This document shows positions 9,261 through 18,128 of a stretch of 64,000 nucleotides of DNA, piece by piece; within the stretch, counting starts at the first letter, position 1; each line of letters begins with the position of its first letter. Position numbers and translations under genes: made by a program. The notes below the pieces were generated by a model. It was not told where the DNA came from. It searched no databases and worked only from the letters and a program-made list of their open reading frames with translations. Source of the DNA: CAYLQA01 sp964385695 (lineage in GTDB: Bacteria > Desulfobacterota > Desulfobulbia > Desulfobulbales > Desulfurivibrionaceae); contig CAYLQA010000003.1 of NCBI GenBank assembly GCA_964385695.1, positions 84,534 to 148,533 of the forward strand, read 5' to 3'.

Positions 9261-10685
9261 ATGAAGCTAGCGTTGTTTGCTCCAGAGTTGGTTCTATTGG
9301 CAGGAGGTCTGATCCTGTTTTTTCTGAGCACCGGTCGTTCCAGCGGCAAGGTTGCCCGCTCGTTGACCTTGGGTCTGGCACTCGTTAATGTCCTTGTCTG
9401 CTTTGCCTGTCTGGGCAACGAGGGCACCCTCTTTTTCGAGGCCTATAAAGTCGATTACTTTTCCCAGATCCTCAAGGTTTTTATCTCCTTGGGCTTTGCC
9501 GTTGTTCTGTTGTTTGGCACTGAATTGAAAGGGATTAAGGATGAGGTGCGGCCTGAGTATTATCTGTTCATGCTCCTCAGTACATTGGGGCTGATTTTGA
9601 TGGTCAGCAGCGTTGAGCTCCTTACCATGTTCGTCGCTCTTGAGCTCTCCTCTTACTCCCTGTATCTGCTGGTGCCCATGCGTGACGATCAGGGCGGCAT
9701 CAGAATGCAGATGGAGTCTGCCATCAAGTATGTGCTCTATGGCGTGGTCGCCACCGGTATCATGCTTTTTGGTATGAGCTACCTCTTCGGCCTTACCGGT
9801 ACCACCTACTTTGCTGAGTTGCTGCCGAAGCTGCACACCATGATGGACAATCCTGCGGCCATTGTCGGCATTGCCATGGTTATGGGTGGTTTCTTTTTTA
9901 AGCTTGCTGTCTTCCCATTCCATTTTTGGGTACCGGACGTCTATGAAGGCGCATCGAACGAAACCACCGCGTTTATCGCTTCGGTACCGAAGATTGCTGC
10001 TGTTGCCATGCTCATCCGCATCACTGCCTTGGTCGTGCCTTCAGACGGTCAGGTGATCGTTACCATGCTGATGGTTCTCTCTGTTTGCTCTATGTTTTAT
10101 GGCAATCTCATCGCCTTGGTGCAAAAGGATATCAAGCGTATGCTGGGATTTTCCGGTATCGCCCATGCCGGCTTTGTTTTGCTCGGCTTGGTGACTCTGC
10201 AGGAGTCCGGCTATGCCACGGCCATGTATTACATCATCGGTTATCTGGTGATGAACCTTGCCTGCTTTCTGGTTATCTGCAAGGTCTCTCAGGATGGCGA
10301 AAATCTGCTTATTGAAGATCTCAGTGGTTTGCATAAACGTTCCCCGCTCATGGCCTTCACCCTGGCTGTTGGTATGTTTGCCTTGGCTGGTATTCCTCCC
10401 TTTGTCGGTTTCATGGGGAAATTCATGTTACTCACCGGTGCCTTGAAGCAGGGAATGTACCCCTTGGTTATTCTGGCGGCTATCAATACCGCCATAGCGA
10501 TTTTCTACTATCTCTCCGTTGTCCGCGTCAGTTTTTGTAGTGCCCCGGAAGATCGGCCCTTGGTCGCGGTGGACGGTATTACCAAGGCGGTCAGTATTGC
10601 CCTGGTTGTTATCATCATCGCCCTTGGTATCGCTCCCAATCAGGTGCTGGCGATCGCAACCGATGCGGTTCGCGCTGTCCTGTAG
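9261..10685 (+). CDS. nuoN: NADH-quinone oxidoreductase subunit N
   Basis: NuoN is the third antiporter-like subunit of complex I. The helix-5 Glu is in MFVALELSSYSLYLLV and the conserved PFHFWVPDVYEGASNETTAF segment is present and followed by a Lys. It has 474 residues. It is the last nuo gene: a hairpin and an independent tRNA promoter follow directly. Confidence 0.96.
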   Translation: MKLALFAPELVLLAGGLILFFLSTGRSSGKVARSLTLGLALVNVLVCFACLGNEGTLFFEAYKVDYFSQILKVFISLGFAVVLLFGTELKGIKDEVRPEYYLFMLLSTLGLILMVSSVELLTMFVALELSSYSLYLLVPMRDDQGGIRMQMESAIKYVLYGVVATGIMLFGMSYLFGLTGTTYFAELLPKLHTMMDNPAAIVGIAMVMGGFFFKLAVFPFHFWVPDVYEGASNETTAFIASVPKIAAVAMLIRITALVVPSDGQVIVTMLMVLSVCSMFYGNLIALVQKDIKRMLGFSGIAHAGFVLLGLVTLQESGYATAMYYIIGYLVMNLACFLVICKVSQDGENLLIEDLSGLHKRSPLMAFTLAVGMFALAGIPPFVGFMGKFMLLTGALKQGMYPLVILAAINTAIAIFYYLSVVRVSFCSAPEDRPLVAVDGITKAVSIALVVIIIALGIAPNQVLAIATDAVRAVL

Positions 10686-10700
10686 ACACTTCTCCTGCTA

Positions 10701-10728
10701 GATGGGCTGAGTGAATACTTGGCCCATC
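10701..10728 (+). terminator. Hairpin after nuoN, possible operon terminator
   Basis: GATGGGC at 10701-10707 pairs with GCCCATC at 10722-10728. The stem extends inward through two G-T pairs and AGT/ACT to a GAAT loop, giving about twelve pairs. No T-run follows, so it may be an RNA end-protecting or Rho-assisted structure rather than a classical terminator. Its 3' end touches the -35 box of the tRNA promoter. Confidence 0.4.
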
Positions 10729-10729
10729 C

Positions 10730-10757
10730 TTGACAAGCTGCAAAATAATTGTATAAT
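10730..10757 (+). promoter_or_regulatory. Strong sigma-70-type promoter for tRNA-Gly
   Basis: A perfect -35 box TTGACA (10730-10735) and a perfect -10 box TATAAT (10752-10757) are separated by 16 bases. The tRNA 5' end is 18 bases after the -10 box. Both the match and the position are what is expected for a stable-RNA promoter. Confidence 0.85.
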
Positions 10758-10775
10758 TAAAAATTCAGTGAGCTT

Positions 10776-10851
10776 GCGGACATAACTCAGTTGGTAGAGT
10801 ACAAGCTTCCCAAGCTTGGAGTCGCGGGTTCGAATCCCGTTGTCCGCTCCA
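10776..10851 (+). tRNA. tRNA-Gly (CCC)
   Basis: A complete cloverleaf can be folded: acceptor GCGGACA/TGTCCGC, D-stem ACTC/GAGT, anticodon stem CAAGC/GCTTG with loop TTCCCAA (anticodon CCC), T-stem GCGGG/CCCGT with TTCGAAT loop, discriminator T, and an encoded CCA at 10849-10851. The first three acceptor pairs and the U73 discriminator fit known glycine identity elements. It decodes GGG. Position just upstream of rimP-nusA recalls the tRNA gene (metY) that precedes rimP-nusA in E. coli. Confidence 0.96.
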
Positions 10852-10861
10852 GATTGACCCT

Positions 10862-10887
10862 GTACGGTTTTTTCAGACCGTCGATCT
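10862..10887 (+). promoter_or_regulatory. Leader motif, copy A (upstream of rimP)
   Basis: A 26-nt stretch beginning GTACGGTTTTTTC and ending GTCGATCT recurs, with two substitutions, upstream of rpsO at 18179-18204. ACGGT pairs with ACCGT across it to form a small hairpin. In the other copy one C is a T, which turns a G-C pair into G-U and keeps the stem. A role as a shared RNA leader element for translation genes is inference. Confidence 0.5.
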
Positions 10888-10972
10888 TGCCTTCTTTCAG
10901 AGGGTATGCATGATCAGCAGGTTTCTTTTTTAAGACTATCCGGTCATTCGGACCAGATTGGAATTTGATGAA

Positions 10973-10996
10973 AGTGGGCTTTGGCCCGCTTTTTTT
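10973..10996 (+). terminator. Factor-independent terminator between tRNA-Gly and rimP
   Basis: AGTGGGC (10973-10979) pairs with GCCCGCT (10984-10990) around a four-base loop, followed by a run of seven T. This is a classical terminator for the tRNA transcript. It lies only 22 bases before the chosen rimP start, so rimP expression needs read-through or a promoter inside this leader. Confidence 0.75.
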
Positions 10997-11018
10997 ATTG
11001 GCTTTTTGCCGGCGGAAT

Positions 11019-11483
11019 ATGGGTTACGAACAGGCGGTTGCAGGACAAATTAGAGATTTGATTAAGCCCGTGGTCACAGACCTCGGCTTTGAGTTGTACG
11101 ATGTCCAGTTCAGGCGTGAAGGCCATGGCTGGGTATTACGCCTGATTATCGACAGCGATAAGGGCATTAAGCTCGATGACTGTGCCACGGTCAGCCGTGA
11201 GGTTGGTCACCTGCTGGAGGTGGAAGACCCTATTGAGCAGGCATATAACCTGGAGGTCTCTTCTCCCGGCCTTGACAGGCCATTGCGGGATGCTGGTGAA
11301 TTTCAAAGATTCAGCGGCAAGAAGGCAAAGGTAACGACCCGCGAGCCCATCGACGGGCAGCATCATTTTGTGGGGACTATTGTTTCATGTACCGATGATG
11401 TTCTTTTGCTGGCCACTGACCAGGATGAAGTGGAAGTTCCCATGTCACTCATTAAAAAAGCTCGATTGGTAGTCGAGATCTAA
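11019..11483 (+). CDS. rimP: Ribosome maturation factor RimP
   Basis: RimP acts in 30S subunit assembly. The 154-residue product carries the family features: GFELYDVQFRREGHGWVLRL, the acidic turn DSDKGIKLDDC, and YNLEVSSPGLDRPL. The reading frame extends upstream to an ATG at 10965, but that stretch is the terminator hairpin, so the start at 11019 (MGYEQAVAGQ), which matches the usual N-terminus, is chosen. It has only a weak GGCGGA ribosome-binding site. It opens the rimP-nusA-infB-rbfA block. Confidence 0.93.
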   Translation: MGYEQAVAGQIRDLIKPVVTDLGFELYDVQFRREGHGWVLRLIIDSDKGIKLDDCATVSREVGHLLEVEDPIEQAYNLEVSSPGLDRPLRDAGEFQRFSGKKAKVTTREPIDGQHHFVGTIVSCTDDVLLLATDQDEVEVPMSLIKKARLVVEI

Positions 11484-11570
11484 TATAAACGTAGCAAGAA
11501 GATAACAGTCAGCCTGCACCAAACTTTTGCGGGAAATTCGAGGCTGACTCTTGATAGACAGGAGAGAGCA

Positions 11571-12860
11571 ATGCTGTCAGATTTGCGTAGAATTATTGAC
11601 CAGATTAGTAGAGATAAAGGGATTGAGCGCCAGCTCCTCATCGATGCCATCGAAGAGGCGGTCATGTCTGCGGCCAAAAAGAAATACGGTATTCGCCGTG
11701 ATCTTGAGGTGCATTACAATGAAGAGTTGGGCGAGGTTGAGCTTTTTCAGTTCCGCACCGTTGTGGAAGATGTAAGCGACGAGCAGACCGAGATCACCTT
11801 TGACGAGGCCATCGCTCTTGACCCTGATGTACAGATGGGTGATGACCTTGGTAGCAAAATGGAGAACGTGGCTGACCTTGGCCGCATTGCCGCCCAGTCC
11901 GCAAAACAGGTTATCATTCAAAAAATGAAGGACGCTGAGAGCGACGTCATCTTTGAGATGTATAAGGATCGTAAAGGTGAGGTGATTAACGGTATTGTCC
12001 AGCGTTTTGAGCGTGGAAATATCATCGTCAACCTTGGTCGGACCGATGCAATTCTGCCCTCCCGGGAACAGATGCCCAGGAAGTCCTACAGGCAGGGAGA
12101 TCGCATTCGTGCCCTGTTGTTGGATGTTCGTCACACCAGCCGCGAGCCGCAATTGGTCTTGAGCCGCACCAACGATGAGTTCTTGACCAAGCTTTTCACC
12201 ATGGAGGTTCCTGAGATTGCCGAAGGTATTGTCAATATCATGGGTGTCTGTCGTGAACCAGGTTCACGGGCCAAAATCGCTGTTTCCTCTTCAGAGTCTG
12301 ATGTCGATCCGGTCGGCGCCTGTGTGGGAATGAAAGGTTCCCGTGTTCAGAATGTGGTTCAGGAGTTGCAAGGCGAGAAGATCGATATCGTGCCCTGGAG
12401 TCCGGATCCGGCCCGATTTGTTTCAAACGCCCTGTCTCCGGCCCAGGTTTCCTTAGTCGTAGTTGATGAAGAAAATAAAACCTTGTTGGTTGTTGTGCCG
12501 GATGATCAATTGTCCTTGGCAATCGGTCGTCAGGGACAGAATGTTCGCCTTGCCTCCGCCCTTCTCGGGTGGCGCATTGATGTGAAAAGCGAGGCAAAAT
12601 ACGCCAAGATCATCGAAGATGGTTTCCAGTCGCTTCTCGAGGTTGAGGGAATCGATGAACGATTGGCGGAAAAGATTTACGATAACGGTATTACCTCGGC
12701 TCAAGAGCTTGCCACCAGTGATGTGGAGACCTTGACCGAGTTGGAAAATATTGACGATGAAGTTGCCATGCAGCTTATCAAGGCGGCAGGTGAGGTGAAG
12801 TCTGAGCCGAGCCCTGCTGCTGAAGAAGCTGATGACGAAGATGAGGCAGCCGAAGAGTAA
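11571..12860 (+). CDS. nusA: Transcription termination/antitermination factor NusA
   Basis: NusA binds RNA polymerase and controls pausing, termination and antitermination. The order is an N-terminal polymerase-binding domain (1 to about 130), an S1 domain (GEVINGIVQRFERGNIIVNL), two KH domains (with VGMKGSRVQNVVQEL and AIGRQGQNVRLAS), and a helix-hairpin-helix-like segment with an acidic tail. At 429 residues it lacks the long double acidic repeat of E. coli NusA. A ribosome-binding site AGGAGAG precedes the ATG. Its stop is immediately followed by ylxR. Confidence 0.97.
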   Translation: MLSDLRRIIDQISRDKGIERQLLIDAIEEAVMSAAKKKYGIRRDLEVHYNEELGEVELFQFRTVVEDVSDEQTEITFDEAIALDPDVQMGDDLGSKMENVADLGRIAAQSAKQVIIQKMKDAESDVIFEMYKDRKGEVINGIVQRFERGNIIVNLGRTDAILPSREQMPRKSYRQGDRIRALLLDVRHTSREPQLVLSRTNDEFLTKLFTMEVPEIAEGIVNIMGVCREPGSRAKIAVSSSESDVDPVGACVGMKGSRVQNVVQELQGEKIDIVPWSPDPARFVSNALSPAQVSLVVVDEENKTLLVVVPDDQLSLAIGRQGQNVRLASALLGWRIDVKSEAKYAKIIEDGFQSLLEVEGIDERLAEKIYDNGITSAQELATSDVETLTELENIDDEVAMQLIKAAGEVKSEPSPAAEEADDEDEAAEE

Positions 12861-13145
12861 ATGGCGCCCGCCACTACAACAGTATCGCGAGGTCCTATTC
12901 GTACCTGTCTTGGTTGTCGACATAAAAAGAAGCAGAGCATGTTGTGGCGATTTGCCATAACTGAAAGCGGCATGGTGGTCGCGGATTTTCCCGGCAGAAT
13001 GGCGGGGCGTCACGCATATTGCTGTAAAGAAAGAGATTGTTTGGAACGATTTTTTAAAAATATAAAAGGTTTAGCCAGAACTTTTCGAAGCCATGTGCGG
13101 GGATTTGACGAAGAGCTCAAAAAACTCTTCGGGAGTGAAGAATGA
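12861..13145 (+). CDS. ylxR: YlxR family RNA-binding protein (DUF448)
   Basis: This 94-residue basic protein has the YlxR signature GPIRTCLGCRHKKKQSMLWRF and a second Cys pair (YCCKERDC). YlxR proteins are found between nusA and infB in many bacteria and are proposed to bind RNA or act as nucleoid-associated regulators. The ATG directly follows the nusA TAA, and its end overlaps the infB start by four bases. Confidence 0.93.
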   Translation: MAPATTTVSRGPIRTCLGCRHKKKQSMLWRFAITESGMVVADFPGRMAGRHAYCCKERDCLERFFKNIKGLARTFRSHVRGFDEELKKLFGSEE

Positions 13146-15841
13146 AGAAAACTAGGGTTTACGAGTTAGCCAAGGAAGCGGGGTTGGAGAATAAGGCTTT
13201 AGTGGCCAAGCTCCAGGATATGGGCTATGCCGTCAAGTCTCATAGCTCCACGCTTGATGAACATTCAGTGAACGAGATCCGCATGAAGTTGGGGGTCGGC
13301 GAGGTTCGCACAGAAGAAAAACGTATCCAGGGTGCTGGGCGAACCATTATCAGGCGCCGGACCAAAGCAGTGCCCGCTCCTGAGCCGGTGGCCGAAGCTG
13401 AGCCGGCTGAAGAGGCGGCAGAGGAACCCGTAGCGGAAAAGGTTGCCGAAGAAGAGGCCCTGCCGGCGGAGGAAAAAGAGCCTACTCTCGTTGCCGAAGA
13501 GGTGAAGGAAGAGGCGGTTGCCGAGCCTGAGGCAGAGGTTGCCGAAGAGGTTGAGGCTGCTCCGGTAGAGCCGGTCGAGACTCCCGAGAAGGCTGAAGAG
13601 GAAGCGGCTGAGCCCGTAACGGAAAAAGAAGAAAAGGCCAAAGAGCCTGCTAAGGCCGCTCCTGCCAAGCCGGAGAAGGCCCGTAAAGGTCTGGCCAAGG
13701 TCATTGGTAAGGCTGTAATTAATATTCCCGTTGAACAAGAGAGAAAACGCCCCTCTCGCCCGAAAAAATCAGAAAAACCCAAGGGGAGACCTGCCCCGGC
13801 TGCCGGCAAGGTAGCTGGCGCGCCTGCAGGTGAGCAGCAAAAAGAAGCCCCGGCCAAGGGTAAAAAAGGCAAACGTTTTGTTAAGTTTCATCCCGAACCG
13901 GAAGGTCGCGACCGTGGGAAAAAAGGCGGCAAGAAAGGAAGGCGCCAGGTTGATGTTGATGTCGAGGAAGTCGAGGATATCAGCGGTCACCTGCCGGCCG
14001 GCCTGCGCATTGGCCGTGGTCATCGCGCAGGTGGCAAAAAAGGTAAAGAGAAAGCCGGTGCCGGTCAGCCAGCCGAGACCAAGGCCATCAAGAAACGTAT
14101 CAAGATGACCGAGAGCATTACGGTTGCAGATCTTGCACACAGAATGGGCGCAAAGGCCAATGAATTGATCGCCAAGCTCATGGGGCTCGGCGTCATGGCC
14201 ACCATGAATCAGGCCCTTGATGTGGATACCGCCACCCTCGTGGCAGCTGACTTTGGTTACGAGGTTGAGCAGGGAGTGACCGAAGAGCAAACCATCCTTA
14301 ACCTGGAAGAACAGGAGCAGGGTGGCCAGGAGGTCGCTCGCCCGCCTGTTGTTACGGTTATGGGCCATGTCGATCACGGTAAGACCTCTATCCTGGATGC
14401 CATTCGTAAAACCGACGTAGCGGAAGGCGAGGCCGGTGGTATCACCCAGCATATCGGCGCCCATTACGTGCGTTCACCCCAGGGTGATGTGGTCTTTCTC
14501 GATACCCCTGGGCATGCGGCCTTTACCGAGATGCGTTCTCGTGGTGCCCAGGTGACCGATGTTGTTGTTCTGGTCGTTGCTGCCGATGACGGCGTCATGG
14601 AGCAGACCAAGGAGGCAATCAACCATGCTCGGGCGGCCAAGGTTCCCATTCTGGTTGCAGTCAATAAGATTGATAAGGACGATGCCGATCCCATGCGGGT
14701 CAAACGGGAGCTGGCTGAGTTGGATCTCGTTCCCGAGGATTGGGGCGGAGATATTATCTATTGTGAAACCTCGGCCAAGCAAGGTCTGGGTATCAGTGGA
14801 CTGCTGGAGAACATCCTCCTGCAGGCTGAGATTCTTGAGCTGAAGGCCGATCCCGAGCGTAGAGCCCGCGGTCACGTGGTCGAGGCTCAACTTCATAAAG
14901 GGCGCGGGCCTGTGTCCACTATTTTGGTCGAGCAGGGAACCCTGCGAGTCGGCGACCCCTTTGTTGCCGGACTGTACAGTGGCCGGGTTCGCTCGCTGAC
15001 GAATGACCACGGAGAAAACGTCACGGAAGCCGGGCCGTCTACCCCTGTTGAGGTTCAAGGTCTTTCCGGCGTACCCCAGGCCGGTGACGAGTTTATTGTT
15101 CTCGCCGATGAGAAGCTGGCCAAGAGTGTGAGTGCCGAGCGGCAGATGAAAAATCGTGAGACGGAACTGGCCAGTTCCACCAAAATTTCTCTGGATAACC
15201 TTTTTGAGAAACTGCAGGAAGGTGAGGTCAAAGAGCTTCGAGTGGCACTGCGCTCTGATGTGCAGGGTACCCTGGAAGCATTCAGCTCGGCCATTGAGAA
15301 GCTCTCCACCGATGAGGTCAAGGTCAAGGTTCTCCATGAGGGCACCGGTACCATTACCGAGTCCGATGTTCTGCTTGCCGCAGCTTCCGACGCCCTGATT
15401 ATCGGTTTTAATGTTCGTCCTACTGCCAAGGTTCAGGAGCTTGCCAACAACGAGAAGGTCGATATCCGCACCTACGACGTTATTTACCACGCTTTGGATG
15501 ATATCAAGAACGCCATGGTCGGTATGCTTGATGCCACCTTTGAAGAACGGGTTATTGGAACCGTTGAGGTGCGCGAGACCTTCCATGTCTCCAAGGTCGG
15601 TACCATTGCCGGTTGTTATGTGACAGACGGTAAGATGGATCGCAATGCCAAGGTTCGTGTCCTGCGCGACGGTGTCGTTGTGTATACAGGTGTCATCGCC
15701 TCGCTCAAACGCTTTAAGGACGATGCCAAAGAGGTGCAGGCCGGTTACGAGTGTGGTATGAGCATCGAGAACTTTAATGACATTAAGATCGGCGACGTAT
15801 TTGAGGCCTTTGTCATGGAAGAGGTTGAAAGAGAGCTGTAA
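13142..15841 (+). CDS. infB: Translation initiation factor IF-2
   Basis: IF-2 is the GTPase that brings initiator tRNA to the ribosome. At 899 residues it has an N-terminal IF2N domain (about 1-55), a long Glu/Ala/Pro/Lys-rich linker (about 75-300), a second IF2N domain (about 320-375), and then the GTPase core: GHVDHGKTS (P-loop, near residue 406), DTPGHAAF, NKID and SAKQG. The beta-barrel and C-terminal domains follow. The low-complexity linker is normal for the family. It ends overlapping rbfA by one base. Confidence 0.98.
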   Translation: MKKTRVYELAKEAGLENKALVAKLQDMGYAVKSHSSTLDEHSVNEIRMKLGVGEVRTEEKRIQGAGRTIIRRRTKAVPAPEPVAEAEPAEEAAEEPVAEKVAEEEALPAEEKEPTLVAEEVKEEAVAEPEAEVAEEVEAAPVEPVETPEKAEEEAAEPVTEKEEKAKEPAKAAPAKPEKARKGLAKVIGKAVINIPVEQERKRPSRPKKSEKPKGRPAPAAGKVAGAPAGEQQKEAPAKGKKGKRFVKFHPEPEGRDRGKKGGKKGRRQVDVDVEEVEDISGHLPAGLRIGRGHRAGGKKGKEKAGAGQPAETKAIKKRIKMTESITVADLAHRMGAKANELIAKLMGLGVMATMNQALDVDTATLVAADFGYEVEQGVTEEQTILNLEEQEQGGQEVARPPVVTVMGHVDHGKTSILDAIRKTDVAEGEAGGITQHIGAHYVRSPQGDVVFLDTPGHAAFTEMRSRGAQVTDVVVLVVAADDGVMEQTKEAINHARAAKVPILVAVNKIDKDDADPMRVKRELAELDLVPEDWGGDIIYCETSAKQGLGISGLLENILLQAEILELKADPERRARGHVVEAQLHKGRGPVSTILVEQGTLRVGDPFVAGLYSGRVRSLTNDHGENVTEAGPSTPVEVQGLSGVPQAGDEFIVLADEKLAKSVSAERQMKNRETELASSTKISLDNLFEKLQEGEVKELRVALRSDVQGTLEAFSSAIEKLSTDEVKVKVLHEGTGTITESDVLLAAASDALIIGFNVRPTAKVQELANNEKVDIRTYDVIYHALDDIKNAMVGMLDATFEERVIGTVEVRETFHVSKVGTIAGCYVTDGKMDRNAKVRVLRDGVVVYTGVIASLKRFKDDAKEVQAGYECGMSIENFNDIKIGDVFEAFVMEEVEREL

Positions 15842-16251
15842 TGGTTGCAGCCCGATCAAAATCTCGATTTTCCTTTGATGATCTCGGCCCGAGTCCGCGA
15901 CGGCGCCCGAGCCGGGTGGGGGATCTGATCAAGGCGGAGATCGCCACCCTATTGCTCAGGAAGATTAAGGATCCGCGGGTGCAGCACGTCTCCATTACCA
16001 AGGTGGATGTCAGTCCGGATCTGCGCAACGCCCGGGTGATGTTCGGCGTCTACGGGGATCAGGATCCCAAAGAGGCGGCCAAGGGCTTGGAAAGCTGCAA
16101 GGGCTTTATCCGCAGCACCCTGGCAAGAGTACTTGAAATGAAGTACGTGCCTGCGCTACAGTTTAAGCAGGACCTGAGCGCCCAGCGCCAGGATGAGATG
16201 GAACGACTGTTTAAAGAGATCAGAGACGAAAATGGATCAACCTCTTCGTGA
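15841..16251 (+). CDS. rbfA: Ribosome-binding factor A
   Basis: RbfA is a KH-type 30S assembly and cold-adaptation factor. The 136-residue product shows RVGDLIKAEIATLLLRKIKDPR at the start and DLRNARVMFGVYG in the second half, as expected. The A of its ATG is the last base of the infB stop. Its C-terminus overlaps the nrnA start by 20 bases. Confidence 0.95.
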   Translation: MVAARSKSRFSFDDLGPSPRRRPSRVGDLIKAEIATLLLRKIKDPRVQHVSITKVDVSPDLRNARVMFGVYGDQDPKEAAKGLESCKGFIRSTLARVLEMKYVPALQFKQDLSAQRQDEMERLFKEIRDENGSTSS

Positions 16252-17203
16252 GATCGTAACAGCCCTCAAGGCCGCGCAGAACATACTGATTCTGACCCAT
16301 ATTCACCCTGACGGCGATGCTTTGGGTTCGCAGATTGCTCTTGGTTGCATTCTCGAGGGGCTTGGCAAAAAGGTTTATATGTATGGCGAGGATGAGGTTT
16401 CCCGCCTCAATTCCTTTTTCCCCGGCTGCCATCGAGTCGCCACCGAACTTCCCGACCTTTCCACCTTTGATTGTGCCGTGGCCCTGGATTGTGGCGATCG
16501 CTTCCGTTTGGGCCGGGCCATTGAAAATCTGTTAAAGGTAAGTCCTTTCATCGTTATCGATCATCATGCAGGCCATAAGGAGTTTGGTGATATCAGCTGG
16601 GTCGAGCCGAAGCGCGCCTCAACCGGCGAGATGGTTTATGATCTGGCCGTCGAGTTGGGAGCGCAGTTGAGCTACGAGGCTGCCTATTGCCTTTACGCAG
16701 CCATTGTTTCCGATACCGGCTCTTTCAAATACTCCCAGACCACCGAGGATACCTTCCGCATTGCCCGTGAACTGGTGAAGCTTGGGGTGAAACCAGCCGA
16801 TGTGGCGGGCAAGCTGTTTGATAATTTTACCGTCAATCGTTTGCAGCTCATGCGTCGGGTTCTCAATTCGCTGGAGCTTTATGAAGACGATCAGATCGCC
16901 TTTATCTTCGCAACCCGGGAGATGTTTGCCGAGACCGGGACAATCCCTGCCGATACCGAGACATTTATTAATTATCCCCGCTCTCTCGATACCGTGAAGG
17001 TTGTAGTTTTTTTGAAAGAGACGGACTCCAACCTCATCTCGGTCAGTATGCGCAGCAAGGGAACCAAGCATGATGTGGCCCAGATCGCCTCTTCCTTTGG
17101 TGGTGGCGGTCACCGCAATGCCGCTGGTTTTAAACTGAGCGATATAGATCTTCCCTCCTTGCGCGAAAAATTGTTACTCAAGTTGTTGCCCATGGTCCAG
17201 TAA
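16232..17203 (+). CDS. nrnA: DHH-family oligoribonuclease/pAp phosphatase (NrnA type)
   Basis: DHH/DHHA1 phosphoesterases of this type degrade short RNAs (nanoRNA) and dephosphorylate pAp. The metal-binding motifs are THIHPDGDALGS, an Asp in ALDCGD, the DHH triad in VIDHHAGH, and the DHHA1 substrate motif GGGGHRNAAG near the end. The start at 16232 (MDQPLREIV) is chosen over an upstream in-frame ATG because homologues begin here; it gives 323 residues. Its position between rbfA and truB is common in bacteria with NrnA. Confidence 0.93.
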   Translation: MDQPLREIVTALKAAQNILILTHIHPDGDALGSQIALGCILEGLGKKVYMYGEDEVSRLNSFFPGCHRVATELPDLSTFDCAVALDCGDRFRLGRAIENLLKVSPFIVIDHHAGHKEFGDISWVEPKRASTGEMVYDLAVELGAQLSYEAAYCLYAAIVSDTGSFKYSQTTEDTFRIARELVKLGVKPADVAGKLFDNFTVNRLQLMRRVLNSLELYEDDQIAFIFATREMFAETGTIPADTETFINYPRSLDTVKVVVFLKETDSNLISVSMRSKGTKHDVAQIASSFGGGGHRNAAGFKLSDIDLPSLREKLLLKLLPMVQ

Positions 17204-17220
17204 GGCACCTTTCTCTTCGT

Positions 17221-18024
17221 ATGTCCCTGCACAAAGCATCTGCCCCTTCAAACACTGCCGGTTCGCAATTACCCGAGAAAAATCAGGCGTTCGAGGCCGG
17301 TATTTTCTTGATCGATAAACCCGTCGGTCCCACCTCCTTTCAGATAGTACAGCGTATCCGCCGAGCCCTGAGGATGAAGAAGGTCGGTCATGCCGGGACA
17401 TTGGACCCCTTTGCCTCCGGACTCTTAGTCGTCTGCGCCGGTCGCCCGGCCACCAAGCTGATCGATCGTTTGATGGCCGGAGAAAAGGAGTATGAGGCGG
17501 TGCTCAAGCTGGGAGTGGAGACAGACACCCAGGATCTTGAGGGGAAGGTGGTGGCTGAGCAGCCTGTGCCGGATTTAAGTAAAGAGCAGGTGGAATCCTG
17601 CCTTGCCACCTTTTTGGGTGACCAACTGCAGCATCCCCCGCAGTACTCAGCCCTAAAGCATAAGGGCAAACCCCTTTACTACTATGCCCGCAAGGGGGTG
17701 AGTATAGAAAAACCTCCGCGGCCCATAACCATTCATGAGCTGGAACTTTTGGAGTTGGGGGGGGATACCCTTTCTTTGCGGGTCGTGTGCAGCAAAGGCA
17801 CCTATATCAGGACCCTGGCCCATGATATAGGTGGGAAACTCGGCTGCGGCGCACATCTCATCGTCCTCAGGCGCACCCGGAGCGGGAATTTTAAGGTGGC
17901 CAATGCAGTGAACGGCACCCTGCTGGAAGATCCTGCACAGGGGCGGGATGCCCTCATGGCCCAGGATTATGCAATTGAGCGCTTTTTAGATGACCTGCCA
18001 CAAGGAAAAGAGAGCACAGAGTGA
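17221..18024 (+). CDS. truB: tRNA pseudouridine(55) synthase TruB
   Basis: TruB makes pseudouridine 55 in the T-loop of tRNAs. The catalytic Asp lies in HAGTLDPFASGLL. The KP-x-G-x-TS segment appears as DKPVGPTSFQ, and KGTYIRTLAHDIG is the typical RNA-binding segment. It has 267 residues, normal length without a full PUA domain. It ends the rimP-truB run and is followed by a terminator. Confidence 0.96.
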   Translation: MSLHKASAPSNTAGSQLPEKNQAFEAGIFLIDKPVGPTSFQIVQRIRRALRMKKVGHAGTLDPFASGLLVVCAGRPATKLIDRLMAGEKEYEAVLKLGVETDTQDLEGKVVAEQPVPDLSKEQVESCLATFLGDQLQHPPQYSALKHKGKPLYYYARKGVSIEKPPRPITIHELELLELGGDTLSLRVVCSKGTYIRTLAHDIGGKLGCGAHLIVLRRTRSGNFKVANAVNGTLLEDPAQGRDALMAQDYAIERFLDDLPQGKESTE

Positions 18025-18084
18025 CCTCACCTCGCGCTGAATTTGGACGAACAGGGTGTTTCCCGGCCTGATTCATCCACTAAC

Positions 18085-18113
18085 TCCGCAGTAAACTGCG
18101 GAAATTTCGTTTT
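18085..18113 (+). terminator. Terminator after truB
   Basis: TCCGCAG (18085-18091) pairs with CTGCGGA (18096-18102) around a four-base loop and is followed by AATTTCGTTTT. The stem is strong and the tail U-rich but interrupted. It separates truB from the rpsO promoter. Confidence 0.7.
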
Positions 18114-18128
18114 ACCATGCATGTTCAA

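Noticed and set aside
14474..15859. Minus-strand open frame of 461 codons opposite infB
   Set aside because: Shadow of a conserved coding gene with biased third positions; the predicted peptide resembles no family.
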